From Chytridium lagenaria (lineage: Eukaryota > Chytridiomycota > Chytridiomycetes > Chytridiales > Chytridiaceae): a stretch of 20,123 nucleotides of DNA. The translations under genes and the position numbers were made by a program. The stretch lies in contig JAHLKC010000290.1 of the NCBI GenBank assembly GCA_025449115.1, positions 1 to 20,123 of the forward strand, written 5' to 3'. How positions within the stretch are numbered: position 1 is the first letter of the stretch; each line of letters begins with the position of its first letter. The notes beneath the pieces were generated by a model. That model was not told where the DNA came from. It saw only the letters and a program-made list of their open reading frames with translations, and ran no database searches. Shown piece by piece: positions 1-9,700 of this stretch.

Positions 1-483
1 AAATCATCAACAAAGGATCTTAAAGTGTAGCGCTTAAACTGGTCGACTTGTGGAAAGATGTGCGAAAGAAAGCAGCGACCTTTGATGGCTTCTTTTTCGC
101 CCGCATCCGGATCATTGCGTGACTCGGAACCGGATGGGAAAAGCGTGGCTTGATAGATGGGAGCAGGATTAGTACATCAATATTTGGTGTCTGTGTCAAT
201 GTATTCCGGGTTCCAGTTACAGCTCGGAGGTCCACATCAAAGTCCTTCATCCCCATCTATTCATAGCATGTAGCACGATGACTGTAGCACGGTGATCCTA
301 CACAGGTAAAGCTATGTGTCGGTTGAAAATCCCTTCCTCGACTTTACGTCTTGCTTCAATGAACAGAAAAGGCATGCCAAGAACCTTACATCTCTTGTCT
401 CCCAAAAGTCCTTCGCCATTGGTTGTCCTTGCTGATGGATCCTGAAAGTTGGTGGCCTCAACGAGAAGCCTCCGTCTTAACAT
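1..483 (-). CDS. Unrecognised protein, 3' end beyond the left edge
   Basis: I do not recognise this protein. An ATG at 481-483 opens a frame starting MLRRRLLVEATNF that reads to codon CCT at 304-306. A 47-nt GT-AG intron (257-303) then joins in phase 0 to a second exon starting MGMKDFDVDLRAV at 256. Around 150-165 the natural-looking protein moves to another frame (key stretch FLSHIFPQVDQFKRYTLRSF), which stays open to the window edge. One extra C in the CCC run there would restore it, the same kind of break seen in the neighbours. The intron size and coherent frames argue for a real gene. No domain, signal peptide or membrane segment is visible in the roughly 140 residues present. A gene relic is the alternative. 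Confidence 0.38.
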
Positions 484-957
484 GGCGATGGGGGCTTGTA
501 TTTGCCTCGCGCTTCCACTTCAATTGAACGATATGTTTTCAAGCTAAAAGGACTTGCTAGCTGCTCGGTAGTCCTCTGCTTTTAAAGAGCTCTTAAATAA
601 TATTTTGGACTTCGATTCCGGATGAAAGGGGTCGTGGGGTGTCCGTGGCAACGGGAAATGGTAATGTGGAATGTGAGTTGACGGACTCCACCGAGTCGAG
701 TCGAGTCAAGTCGATAATTATGAAATTTCTTTTTTGAGGCCCCAACCTTCTAGAAGGGGCTTTCAGCCTTACCGTCGTACATGCGGTGTACACCCACCTG
801 ATGAACGTCCAGGAGCTTTCGGACACTCTCGTGGAAGAGGATAATTGGAAGTAGGTAGGTACATAAGGGTTTTTATTGTGGTACATATGTTGTAAATAAC
901 ATGATTTATCTGATTATAAACCCAAAAATAAAATAAACTACAATTTCCTTAAATATG
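484..957. other. Intergenic stretch left of the recombinase unit
   Basis: I see no supportable gene here. A 97-codon open frame on the minus strand (593-886) has no family-like composition and is probably chance. The stretch holds a small GAGTC tandem repeat and becomes AT-rich from about 880 (runs such as AAAATAAAATAAA). It presumably contains the promoter of the minus-strand gene starting at 483 and the left boundary of the mobile unit. Confidence 0.5.
693..712. repeat. GAGTC pentamer tandem repeat
   Basis: Four head-to-tail 5-nt units: three perfect GAGTC and one AAGTC. A minor microsatellite with no evident role. Confidence 0.7.
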
Positions 958-1008
958 TTCACCCACGTCTCACCCACTGCTTCACCCACTCTCACCCAGC
1001 TTCACCCA
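958..1008. repeat. Five YTCACCCA motifs at 10-12 bp spacing
   Basis: Copies lie at 958-965, 969-976, 981-988, 991-998 and 1001-1008, all in the same orientation, so successive copies fall about one helical turn apart. Related copies on the far side of the recombinase gene are at 3381-3388, 3392-3399, 3470-3477 and 3479-3486. Repeated motifs at both ends of a recombinase gene are a common form of binding site for the element's own protein. That role is inferred. Confidence 0.7.
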
Positions 1009-1128
1009 ATATTCGGACTTTAAATTTTTATACTTGACACCAAAGCATTATGCCCCGGCAAAAGGCAAGCGAAAAAACTCCAGAGAAGCCGGACGAAAGT
1101 TGCGGCAAGGCAAATAAAAGTTGAAAAA

Positions 1129-3032
1129 ATGAACAACGAGAGAAGAACAGCCATCCAGGCGCTTGCTGATGCGGGTCTAGCAGCAGCCATTCAGAGGATA
1201 GGATGCGTCATGGAGGAGACTTCCAAGACCATGACCTCCATGAAACACGAGCCCAACACTCAACGGGCGTACGAGAAACACTTCCGTGGACTCAGGAAGT
1301 TTTTTGAGCGTATTGGGGATTATGATAGCCTCATCATTCTGGAAGAGAAGCCTCCGAAGCATTTTTGCCCATCCATGAGGCCGGAATCCATCGACCTTTA
1401 CGTCCAATGGAAGAGGAGGGACCCGGACGAGTATCCATTGCTTTTGGACCGGGATGATAATCTTGTGAAGGATGTTTTGGGGGAGCCAATCCCAACGGAC
1501 GGAAAATGGTCGGACCCGCGCAACCTCGACCAACTGTACTCGGCGATTGGAGATTTACATCTTACCCGGAAGCAAAATGGGCCCTACAAGGAGGTTTGCG
1601 AGCTATGTGCTGCAAATGCCATTCTTCACGAGATTCCAAAAGGATGCCGATGGCATCCGCTGGTGCCGCAGGTGTGGAGTGCAGGAAATCCTACTGAAAG
1701 TCGTCTTCTTAAACACACCAAAGGAGAGAACACGAAGAATGGATCATCCTACCAGGCCTCTGGAGATTCAGCCATCTTACCGCATGAACTCTTGGACATT
1801 CGCGATCACTTAATCGGTTCTGAAGCTACAACCTTGTGGGACCTGGAACTGTGGGTTTGCACCCTCATCGCGATACGTCTTTTCCTGCGGTGTGATGAAG
1901 TCATCAATATTGAATTTGAGGACATTCAGGAGAATCTTTCATTAATAACGACAGATTTGACGCTAGAGAGCTTGGTCATCAAAATACAGGTTGGTTACGA
2001 TTTATATATATTTTATTTCTCTAACATGATTATTGCGTTGCAAAGGGAAAGAGCGACAAGAGCCCAGTCTATCTTACCTTATGGCGGGACGACACATTTC
2101 CTCAATTATGCCCTATTCGTCACCTCCTGATTTACGTCAAACTTCTCGGCGTGGTCTCCGGCTTCCTTTTCCCTGACAAGGATCAATTAACGGCTCTTCT
2201 CGCCTCACCAAACCCAGACAAGAGCGTGAAGAATAATATTTCGTATGACGCCTACCAAACCGCATACAAGAATCTTTGCCACAAGGTCATCAAGAGACCG
2301 GGACCTTTTGGCACTCACTCAAATCGAAAAACAGGCTACCTCTTTGCCGTTTGGGGTGATGGTGGAGAGGCAGAAATCATGCTCTCCGCACGGCACAAAT
2401 CCATTTCCAGCTCAGCGAAGTACAGGAAGGACGCGAGCACACTCCTGGAACTATACAAACGAAAAACTCAAATGGACAACTCCGAATCTGTGATCCCTAA
2501 GCTCAAGTGGACATCAGTTTACAATCAAGATCTGCAAATCGTTCAAAGGATAGCTAATAACGGTGATATTACGAAGCTACCTGTATTAGCCGAACGATTT
2601 TTTACAGACCACTGTAAAATCAATCCCGCGCGACCCGATTATTCCATCCGACGGGCCCTCATTTCTGCAGAGGAATACTCTTCAGCACCCACCATTCGCG
2701 ACAACATTAACAGGATTGTGAAGGGGCACCTCAACCAAACTTTGGCGGATGATCTACTCACCTTGATTGAACTCTACGTTCTTCAACGACGCAATGCAAC
2801 AAAATCCAATCCAAGTGGAATTGAACCACAAGAAGAGGGACAGATAGGGGAGGAAGACGTCGCTCAAGCAGTGGATGGAGGTGGAGAGACGGGTCTACGA
2901 GAAGAGGAGCAAAGGGATGGGGAGGGAACGATGGAAATGAGACTACCGTCATCACACACCTATCTCCAAAGCTCAAAAGATCAGGAAGATATTGTGGTGA
3001 ATACAGGGAGAAAGGAAACGAAGAGTGGGTAA
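1129..3032 (+). CDS. Crypton-like tyrosine recombinase, two exons, intact
   Basis: Probable DNA-breaking and rejoining enzyme of a mobile element. Exon 1 is 1129-1989 (287 codons), followed by a 56-nt GT-AG intron (1990-2045) and exon 2 at 2046-3032, giving 615 residues with no break. An N-terminal SAM-like core-binding region (about residues 45-75, motif TQRAYEKHFRGLRKFF) precedes a CX2C-X12-CX2H cluster (CELC ... CRWH, about 155-175) that could bind zinc. The catalytic domain shows Arg I in LFLRCDEVINI (R254), the HxxR box in THSNRKT (H378, R381), RH at 403-404 and a nucleophile candidate Y413 nine residues later. The last 90 residues are rich in E, G and Q. An alternative 3' exon at 3213-3375 is possible, spliced from 3029. 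I place it with Cryptons from domain layout and lack of other element genes. Retroelement recombinases (DIRS, Ngaro) would need a reverse transcriptase, which is absent. Confidence 0.8.
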
Positions 3033-3165
3033 ATGATGACTGAGAGGTTAGATTAGCGGAGCAGAAATCAGGGGAGATAACTGAACTTTCTAATTACTTT
3101 GAGGATCTTGATTGATGACGTGATACTTCAACTCTCACGATGCAGCAAGAAACTTTGCAACATGA

Positions 3166-3375
3166 CCATGCTCCATCCTCCTGTTCCGTGATCACTGCGG
3201 GGTGACCAAGAGCTTCATCCGCAAATGGGCAACTTTGCACCATCAACTTCTCAAGACCGATGCAAGGGAAGGTGCCAGTGCGGAGTGGGGTGAGAGGCCG
3301 GTGCGGTGGAGCGCCTTCTGGGAGGTGTTCGTGTGTGATGCGGAAAGGCGGCGTCGTGAGAATGATGGTCGTTGA
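3166..3375 (+). other. Open stretch, possible last exon of the recombinase
   Basis: This frame stays open for 69 codons, lacks an early ATG and has protein-like composition, including WSAFWEVFVCDAERRRREN. The recombinase stop codon overlaps a good donor (AGTGG|GTAAAT at 3029), and an AG ending at 3212 would join this frame in phase from 3213. That would make a 184-nt intron, longer than the 56-nt one upstream. It could equally be chance or a decayed remnant. Confidence 0.28.
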
Positions 3376-3473
3376 TTGACCTCACCCAACCTTCACCAGA
3401 GCAATTTTTTAATAATGTTTTCAACTCTTTTTTTAAAAAAATAAACAAATCTTTCATTGGTTAGGTTCCTTCA

Positions 3474-3506
3474 CCAGCTTCACCCCCGATAATAGATATT
3501 TATCGG
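3474..3506. repeat. Direct repeat copy plus hairpin, putative right end
   Basis: CCAGCTTCACCC (3474-3485) repeats the 12 bases at 996-1007. It is followed at once by CCGATAA (3486-3492), a 7-nt loop, and the perfect complement TTATCGG (3500-3506). The hairpin could also act in RNA 3' end formation for the recombinase transcript. No Helitron-type CTRR end follows it. Confidence 0.5.
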
Positions 3507-3625
3507 AACATTAAGCGAGTGTTGATAAAAACAATATGAAGGATAAATGACACAGAGGGTTTTCGCATGAGATTGGAGTGATTGGGATTGATGTGAGCGA
3601 CGCGTGGAGCTGTACCAAAGGGTCC

Positions 3626-4847
3626 TCAAATACGCTCGAGATGTCCCCACTTGTGGAGGCTTTGAATTGTATCCTAATAACGTTGCAGAGACGCAATTAG
3701 CATTTGATAAGGAAAAGAGACAAAGGGGTGAGAATAAATAAACACAAACCTCAATACTGTCCTCGACCTTTCTAAAAGTCATGCCAAGCTTGTTTTGGAT
3801 CCTGCTAGCATCAATGGCGTAGCCCTTGCTCCCACCAATGTTGGCTCTCAAGTAGGACGCATTTCCGGAAGGCATTGTGTAGGAAATCATCCAGATAATG
3901 GGATCGGTGCGGAAAACCCGGGCACCTTGAGGATGGGATGGGCCATCTTAATAAAATCGCAGGTTTTGGACATTGGCCAGGTTTCGGCGGTGCAAATGTG
4001 TCGACCCACTGCAGTTTTATTTTCAAAGCCGAGAATATGGGCTTTTGCGACGTCCCGAACGTCAACCTAAATAGAATTAGTGAGGTGTTTTCGTGGTAGG
4101 TTTTCGTGGTAAGTGGCAATGGATAATGAGGAGATGTACGCTTACAAAGGCCAGGCAATGTTCATTCGGGGAAAGCTCCGATAGACACGTTTTGACGCAG
4201 AGATCGACGGACTCGCTTATCGCCTTGGTGTGAGAGGGACCGATGACGAAAGTGGGGTTGATGGCAACGAGTCGGAAACATCCAGGATTATTATCCATAA
4301 ACTCCCAAGCAGTTTTTTCGGCAACCAATTTGGAATAGAAGTACGGGTTACGGGAAAGGGAGCTCTTGGTGTTCCAGTCGGCTTCACTGAATATATGTCC
4401 TGGACGCGGTTCTGGACGTGCCAAAAAAGATTAACTAACGTAGTTATAGAGTGAAATTCAAGACTTACCATCGGTAATGGCGGCAATAGATGAGGTTAGT
4501 ACAACAGTCTTGACAGTTCTAGCAGCCTTTGCAGCCTCCAACACAGCAAGGGTGCCGTTTCGAGCAGGATCCACTAGATCCGTCTGCGGGTCCTTCACAT
4601 TCACGATAAACGGCGAAGCAGTGTGAAGGACAACATCGACACCGTCAAAATTAAAACTCTTGGCATTATTCAGGTCGGCCTCGACGAGTTTGAGGCGATC
4701 GGGTGTAGCGTTGGGAAGAGACGTCAGATGTGATCCTTTGGCAAGCGATCGAACCGTTCCGAGAACTCTGTAAGCAGGATTTTGAAGGAGCTGCTCAACG
4801 ATGTGAGTGGCGATGAAGCCATTTGCACCAGTGACTGCGATAAGCAT
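3626..4847 (-). CDS. Dihydroflavonol-4-reductase-like NAD(P) SDR
   Basis: Probable cytosolic NAD(P)H-dependent ketone or aldehyde reductase of the extended SDR family (dihydroflavonol reductase, cinnamoyl-CoA reductase and methylglyoxal reductase group). Exons read 4469-4847, 4146-4411, 3750-4066 and 3626-3673, with introns of 57, 79 and 76 nt. The N-terminus MLIAVTGANGFIATHIV carries the Rossmann TGxxGFI motif. SSIAAITD supplies the catalytic Ser region, and NPYFYSKLVAEK holds the YxxxK motif. VDVRDVAKAHI and GRHICTAETWPMS are family hallmarks, and the protein ends HKWGHLERI. In exon 3 the frame breaks: one extra C in the CC at 3906-3907 joins KVPGFSAP to DPIIWMISYTMPSG and removes the TGA at 3887-3889. 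The repaired gene has 337 codons, the usual family length. The substrate cannot be read from sequence. Confidence 0.8.
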
Positions 4848-5259
4848 TTGACGAATTTGACGTTGATATTCGAGTAAGGTCCGAACATGGCCACTCCTTT
4901 TAAATTGACATGTTTTGCGGAATCAAAAATTCTTGCGGGATTGGGAATGCCGCACTCCGAACACCTAGTGGCATTTGTTTCGCTGAAGGGCTTTCTTGCA
5001 GTCCATCACCGCGGATATGCACAACTATTAGCTTTCTAATTGAGATATTCAAGAAGGTGTATAGTAAACTTATAAATTCATGAAGGCGCGGTTAAAGACT
5101 TTCGGAATCTGCAACATTTTAAAACTGTGTTGTCTTATTATGGACTAGTCGCAAAGAACGATTGGGGGATTTCTAACGTATTTACATAGAATATAGCAAA
5201 AAGTAGACCCTTACTTGGTTTTTGGCAAAATAAATGATGAAGAGATTATTTTAACGGGT
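4848..5259. other. Intergenic region upstream of the SDR gene
   Basis: No gene is visible. It should hold the SDR promoter (right to left from 4848) and the 3' untranslated region of the amine oxidase, whose stop is at 5260-5262. No clear TATA box or repeat stands out. Confidence 0.5.
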
Positions 5260-7057
5260 TTACATAATATATTTGTATAATACAGCACCTACGGCGGCAG
5301 CGGCTGCAAACTTCAACCAGGAAGAATAGCTTTCAGAGTACCGTTTTGGAAGAACCGTTGGATTGACAGGCCTTCCTATGCCTCGATGGGCATCAATGAC
5401 CTCCCGAACCACTCTTGTTGCCGATTGAACTAGAGACACGGTTCAGCATCCCCTTCAACAAAAAGAATTATTACCTGCTCCTTCCATGAAACCAGCCCAC
5501 TGAGTAGCAGTCTCGGTTCCGCCAAAAAAGATATTATCGACAGGTTTTCTTATCTCACTCGAAAATTTCGTCAACATCCCACGCTAAAGAGAGAGGTCGG
5601 ACATCCTCCTGAAAACTCCTCCTTGGACCAATCCTGATCAACATAATGGATGGGGTAAAGAGCCTTCTCAGAGCCGAAAAGAACGGAAAGATGATCAAGA
5701 ATAGCCTTTTTGCGAGATTGTGATGGCATGGAGGATAATACCCGACCGTGTCCGCTATGAACATTAGAATTACCAAATAATAAAAAGGCATACCTTGCCA
5801 CTACAGCTGTCAAAGTTGGTTTCCCTCCATCCAATGAGTGGTATCGGCAACCATAGTAATAGGTCCTGAATGAGACAAAGCGTGTCCAGACAACCCTTTC
5901 TCCTTCCAAAATGCATCTTCATAAACCAGGACAACCTTTTCTAAATATCCCATTGCTCCCCAACGCTGAACAGATTTAATTTGGCAGCTGGTAGCATGGA
6001 GTCCATTTTATCCGTGCGTACTGCGATGGAGGAATGGCCATGATGACGAAACGAGCGCGGTAGGGTATGTTTGTAGATGATGTAAAGATGGTTATAGACC
6101 CATCCGGAGATGTTCTATCGAGTGCGTGACGGCGGAATTAAGATTATGCGCGAGGAAGGAATTTTGGAGGCGAGTCGTTTAGAAATGGTTTGGGCACCCT
6201 CACGGAGAAAAAGTTATGTGAGATTGAGGATTGTAAAAAAGACCGAAGCGGTTTGCCGGCAGCGTTCAGGGAATGAAAAAACCAGAGGAGAGATATTTCT
6301 TCAGGATCCGCCCCAAACGAATAGCGCGTAACTTAGGTAAGGACGATCAGTACGGAAACTCAAAGGCTATTCACTCACTAATGTCGAATAGCTTTCTAAC
6401 GTGAGATGTCCAAGTATTGCCCCGTATCCATGCTGCAACAGACATGGAATCACACCCAAATGAGAAGAAGATGACGTTGGATCTTCTATCGGAATATGCC
6501 GCCGCTGCCATTCTAATTTAGCGACGCTTTGATAAAGGTCTAACGTCGATGTTGAAGGGAACGGGCTGCTCTTGTCACAGTCATACTCGGTTCTCTGTCC
6601 AGCATCAAACTCCAGTATGTGCTTTCCATCTATTGATACAGGGAAAGTATCAAGGCTGAGCTCTTGTATGAGTTTAAGAATATTTGGTTGGCTTTCCGTA
6701 TCAATCCATGAGCCGCCTATAAGTATGGTAAACATCATGCTGATGTAGAGAAATATAAACATCACGCATACCAAGATCCACCTTTCTGCCATCGACATCC
6801 TTCGACAAAGTTCTTCCTCCAACCCTGTCTCGAGCTTCTAGTACCAGAACGTCAAGTCCTAGTGTGCAAATGGTTACGGCCATCCATGAATACTTCTGCA
6901 AACCTGCTTCGAATAGCCTTTTTGCAGCAGTCAACCGGATATTCCAGCCCCCACAATGATGACCTAACGAGAGGAGGTCCCGTTAGCCCGATGTATGCTT
7001 TGATAGGTGAGGGTGAACATCTGTCAAGGGGCGTCTCACATCGTATGTCTTTTGCAT
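5260..7057 (-). CDS. MAO-type flavin amine oxidase, membrane anchored, frames broken
   Basis: Predicted FAD enzyme oxidising primary amines to aldehydes with release of ammonia and hydrogen peroxide. Exons read 7040-7057, 6904-6963, 6772-6858, 6379-6716, 5794-6331, 5475-5754 and 5260-5429, with introns of 39-76 nt. The start MQKTYD splices to [10 protein letters not shown] (dinucleotide fold). [11 protein letters not shown] and DLGGSWI follow, then [15 protein letters not shown] and [22 protein letters not shown] holds the cysteine that carries covalent FAD in MAO A/B, and [15 protein letters not shown] is the C-terminal FAD motif. The tail [19 protein letters not shown] is a membrane segment like the outer-mitochondrial anchor of animal MAO. 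Nine breaks, at about 6933, 6456, 6210, 6138, 6106, 5999, 5971, 5836 and 5579, are each mended by one base in a short run. Exons then total 500 codons, near the family norm. A true pseudogene is the alternative. Confidence 0.8.
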
Positions 7058-7147
7058 GATAAATCTGGAATTAAACGCTAATCAGACGATGCAAAATCAA
7101 CTCTAACGTGTTTATTTTGTAAATAATGAGAGTCTGTAGAACTCTTA

Positions 7148-9472
7148 TCAGAGAAACTTTTTTAAAAACGCTGCCGCGCACACCGCATGCCATTCCTTGA
7201 CACTCTTCTGCGAAAAAACATGACCCTCTTTTCGCCCGACAAGAAGCCAAACCGGCACCCCTCGATTATGAAGAGCGTTCGCCATATTAACAGCTTCAGT
7301 CAAAGGTACTCGCGTGTCATGATCTCCCTGTGCGATATAAAGAGGGACGCTAGCATCTTTGAATGCGAGTAGATGGTGAGAGTCGAAGGAGGAAATCTCG
7401 CTCGTCTGGATCCCTCTCATCACCGTACTCTTGCCGGCGACGATCTCTTCTCCATGGACCTGGTTATTTAACATAAATACTTAAAATGTTGCGGGAAACC
7501 AAAAATCATGTAGTCAATAAGGTCCAAACCGGTAGATTCTAAAAGGTAACAAAGTTACTAATTCCGCATGTCGACAAGCCACACTTAAGCGACGGATAGT
7601 AGCATAAGCTAATCATAGTCAACCATCCGCCATCTACAATTTCGATTTAGACTTAAGAAATAGAATCACAATCCAATTCTGCTCACAGCTTGGACCCATA
7701 ATTCCGATTCTTTTGGGATCGTATTGAGGATGACTTCGAATCCAGTCAATCAGAGATCCGACATCCCTTTAGGTTATCAGTACTTGATAATACCAATAAA
7801 ATACTTTATGGCATCCTCGCGCTTCATCTTGTCGTCCGCAGCCATATATCCGACCCATACCCTGCGGAACCACGGATATTCGGCGCGACAACTGCAATAC
7901 CCTCTACCTCAACAAGATAGCGGAATACTCAATGATCGTTGATAAAGTATCTGAAAGTTATAAGATAACGTACGAAAATCCATAATAATGCTCACGTAGG
8001 CCTGAATTGAGATGCCGGGCCTCCATGTACGTATATAAGTACCGGACGCAATCTTGAAGAAATCATAACTGGATTATAAACAAATGTCGGAATCTTTCGC
8101 CCATCATGAGATCAAAATGTATCAACTCTGGATGCGGGCAAGTCTTTGGAACTTGGTCAACTCTAGTCACAACACTGTTTCTCGATATGTTCCCATCCTC
8201 TAGCAGGGTCAAGGAAGACAAGACAGATGTCCACTTCAAGGTATTCAAATCAAGTTCAAATAGAGCTCCAGGAGACGATACACCTTCCGCCTGCACCAAA
8301 ACTTTCGTTTTAACGGCATTACTAAAAAGTCCAGTGATAACACCAAAACCTGTCGGAAGTTCAATAACCTGATGGTTTCCATCGCTTTGTATCAATACCA
8401 GCACGCTCCAACCATCCTGGTTCAATGTCGTCAAACAAGAATAATGATTTCCAAGCGGAAGCACGCGATCAACATCCCAAATTTGAGGAAGCAAGCTGGA
8501 AACTTGATGAGGAGTTGTGACGTGCCGTATTGCCGCAGCAAAAGGAGATGCTACGGTGACAAGGTCAAACTCGATCAGAGACAAGGAATTGCTGTATGCA
8601 TTCGTGATGGCTAGAAAGTGCTCTTCTCAGTTGAGAACGAGAATGACAGATAACTATGTTGTTCACAGTATAATCTTTCTCAGCCGGGATATTGGGCAGT
8701 TTGAGGTCGACTGGATTCAAACAAGCTGATTCCGATAAAGAAGAAATATTCACGACTGCTACCGTCCGCCGCGACGACGATTGCAGCTTTGCAAATAACA
8801 AATACTGATCCCCATATGAAAAACTCATTGGCATCATGTAAGGTCCATCCGAGACAATAGCCAATATAGGCGACGATGAAAGCCACGACAATTTCGCATC
8901 ACATCTTTCCAGAGGTATATGTCTAAAGTAGACGAGAGTCGGGCATTTGAGCAAAAAGCAATGATGGTTTCGGCCTCGTTCAGCACGACCTCATCAACCT
9001 TGACTCCGACACGGTTGAAAGTGAGCTGACGAAATTGCCAAGGAGAAGTAGGATCCTCAAATTCTGAATATAAACCTTCCCAGATATCAGGGTTCTCTGA
9101 ACCATTGAGATCCTTGGTGAAGATAGCGCCAGTAGAGGTTGGAATCCATCGGTATATATTCGATCCCAGATTAAAGCCGCTCGTCAAATATGTGATTCTC
9201 TGACACTTTCCATCAGCAGAAGCCGAAAATATCTCCCGTCCGCAACTGGTGTCGCTATATCCGCCAGGTCGCATATGGAGGTACAATGAGGCTGACTGGT
9301 GATCGTATCCCAACAACTTTGGTGCTTCCAATCTGCTGTACGCGAGTACTGAGTCTATAAGTGAGCTATCAATATGCTCATCTACCCCATAAGTTTCCAC
9401 GTTAGCCATTGGCGTGGCCCTCGGGTTTATCTTGATGGCTTTCAAACTGCCATCAACAGTGACTTGCCCCAT
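7148..9472 (-). CDS. S9 prolyl-oligopeptidase-like serine peptidase, frames broken
   Basis: Two-part peptidase: an N-terminal beta-propeller region (about the first 420 residues, with TolB-like stretches such as FTKDLNGSENPDIW and IIAFCSNAR) and a C-terminal alpha/beta-hydrolase. The likely reaction is release of dipeptides or acyl-amino acids from short peptides. Exons read 7996-9472, 7805-7950, 7687-7766, 7500-7633 and 7148-7459, with introns of 40-53 nt plus one of 38. Hydrolase landmarks are VLIYVHGGPASQFRPT, VVAPNIRGSAGYG, and nucleophile Ser in GPSYGG (codon 7688-7690, split from the next codon by an intron). Asp is in QGDHDTRVP and His in KEGHVF. Frame breaks lie near 8915, 8600-8690, 8096, 7848, 7541, 7376 and 7361. 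The first cannot be pinned to a run; the rest fit missing bases. An in-frame TGA at 7929-7931 is not explained simply. The ATG at 9470-9472 is the first in frame after an upstream stop. Repaired length is about 718 residues. Confidence 0.75.
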
Positions 9473-9700
9473 GAATCTCCAACTGCCATCAAGCAGTTAC
9501 AATCCCCTCAAATCAGTGTCCCCCGAAAGTGTGTAAACCTTCAAGCGTAGCAGTCGCAAGTACTCCCCCAACCTTAACAGATGCGAGACGATTCTAAAGC
9601 AGCACCGACCGAGTCAGCATCCACAAACGAGGGGTGTCAAGTGTTGACAAAAAAATTAGTAGTTAATTTGGGCGGGTGATGAAGCATCGTTAATAGGGGC

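Larger units (their letters stand above)
958..3506 (+). mobile_element. Candidate Crypton-like tyrosine-recombinase element
   Basis: The unit comprises one tyrosine recombinase gene, five copies of YTCACCCA on its left (958-1008), four related copies on its right (3381-3486) and a perfect 7-bp-stem hairpin at 3486-3506. Cryptons are fungal and animal DNA transposons that carry a single tyrosine recombinase and lack terminal inverted repeats, which fits what is visible. The boundaries are inferred from the repeat clusters and were not defined by an empty site. A 12-bp direct repeat, CCAGCTTCACCC, sits at 996-1007 and 3474-3485 near the two ends. A domesticated host gene derived from such an element is the alternative. 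Confidence 0.5.

Noticed and set aside
593..886. Minus-strand 97-codon open frame as a gene
   Set aside because: No family-like motif, no supporting introns, and composition typical of chance open frames.
1177..1533. Antisense open frame within the recombinase
   Set aside because: A shadow of the recombinase coding sequence in the opposite strand.
1129..3032. DIRS or Ngaro retrotransposon
   Set aside because: No reverse transcriptase or RNase H coding sequence lies in the flanks; the unit is only about 2.5 kb.
3474..3506. Helitron 3' end (hairpin near CTRR)
   Set aside because: No CTRR end follows the hairpin and there is no Rep/helicase gene.
3626..9472. Decayed pseudogene cluster caused by the nearby element
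   Set aside because: Active-site motifs and splice sites are intact and the breaks are almost all one-base losses in runs, so decay is the weaker explanation. It stays open only for the TGA at 7929-7931.
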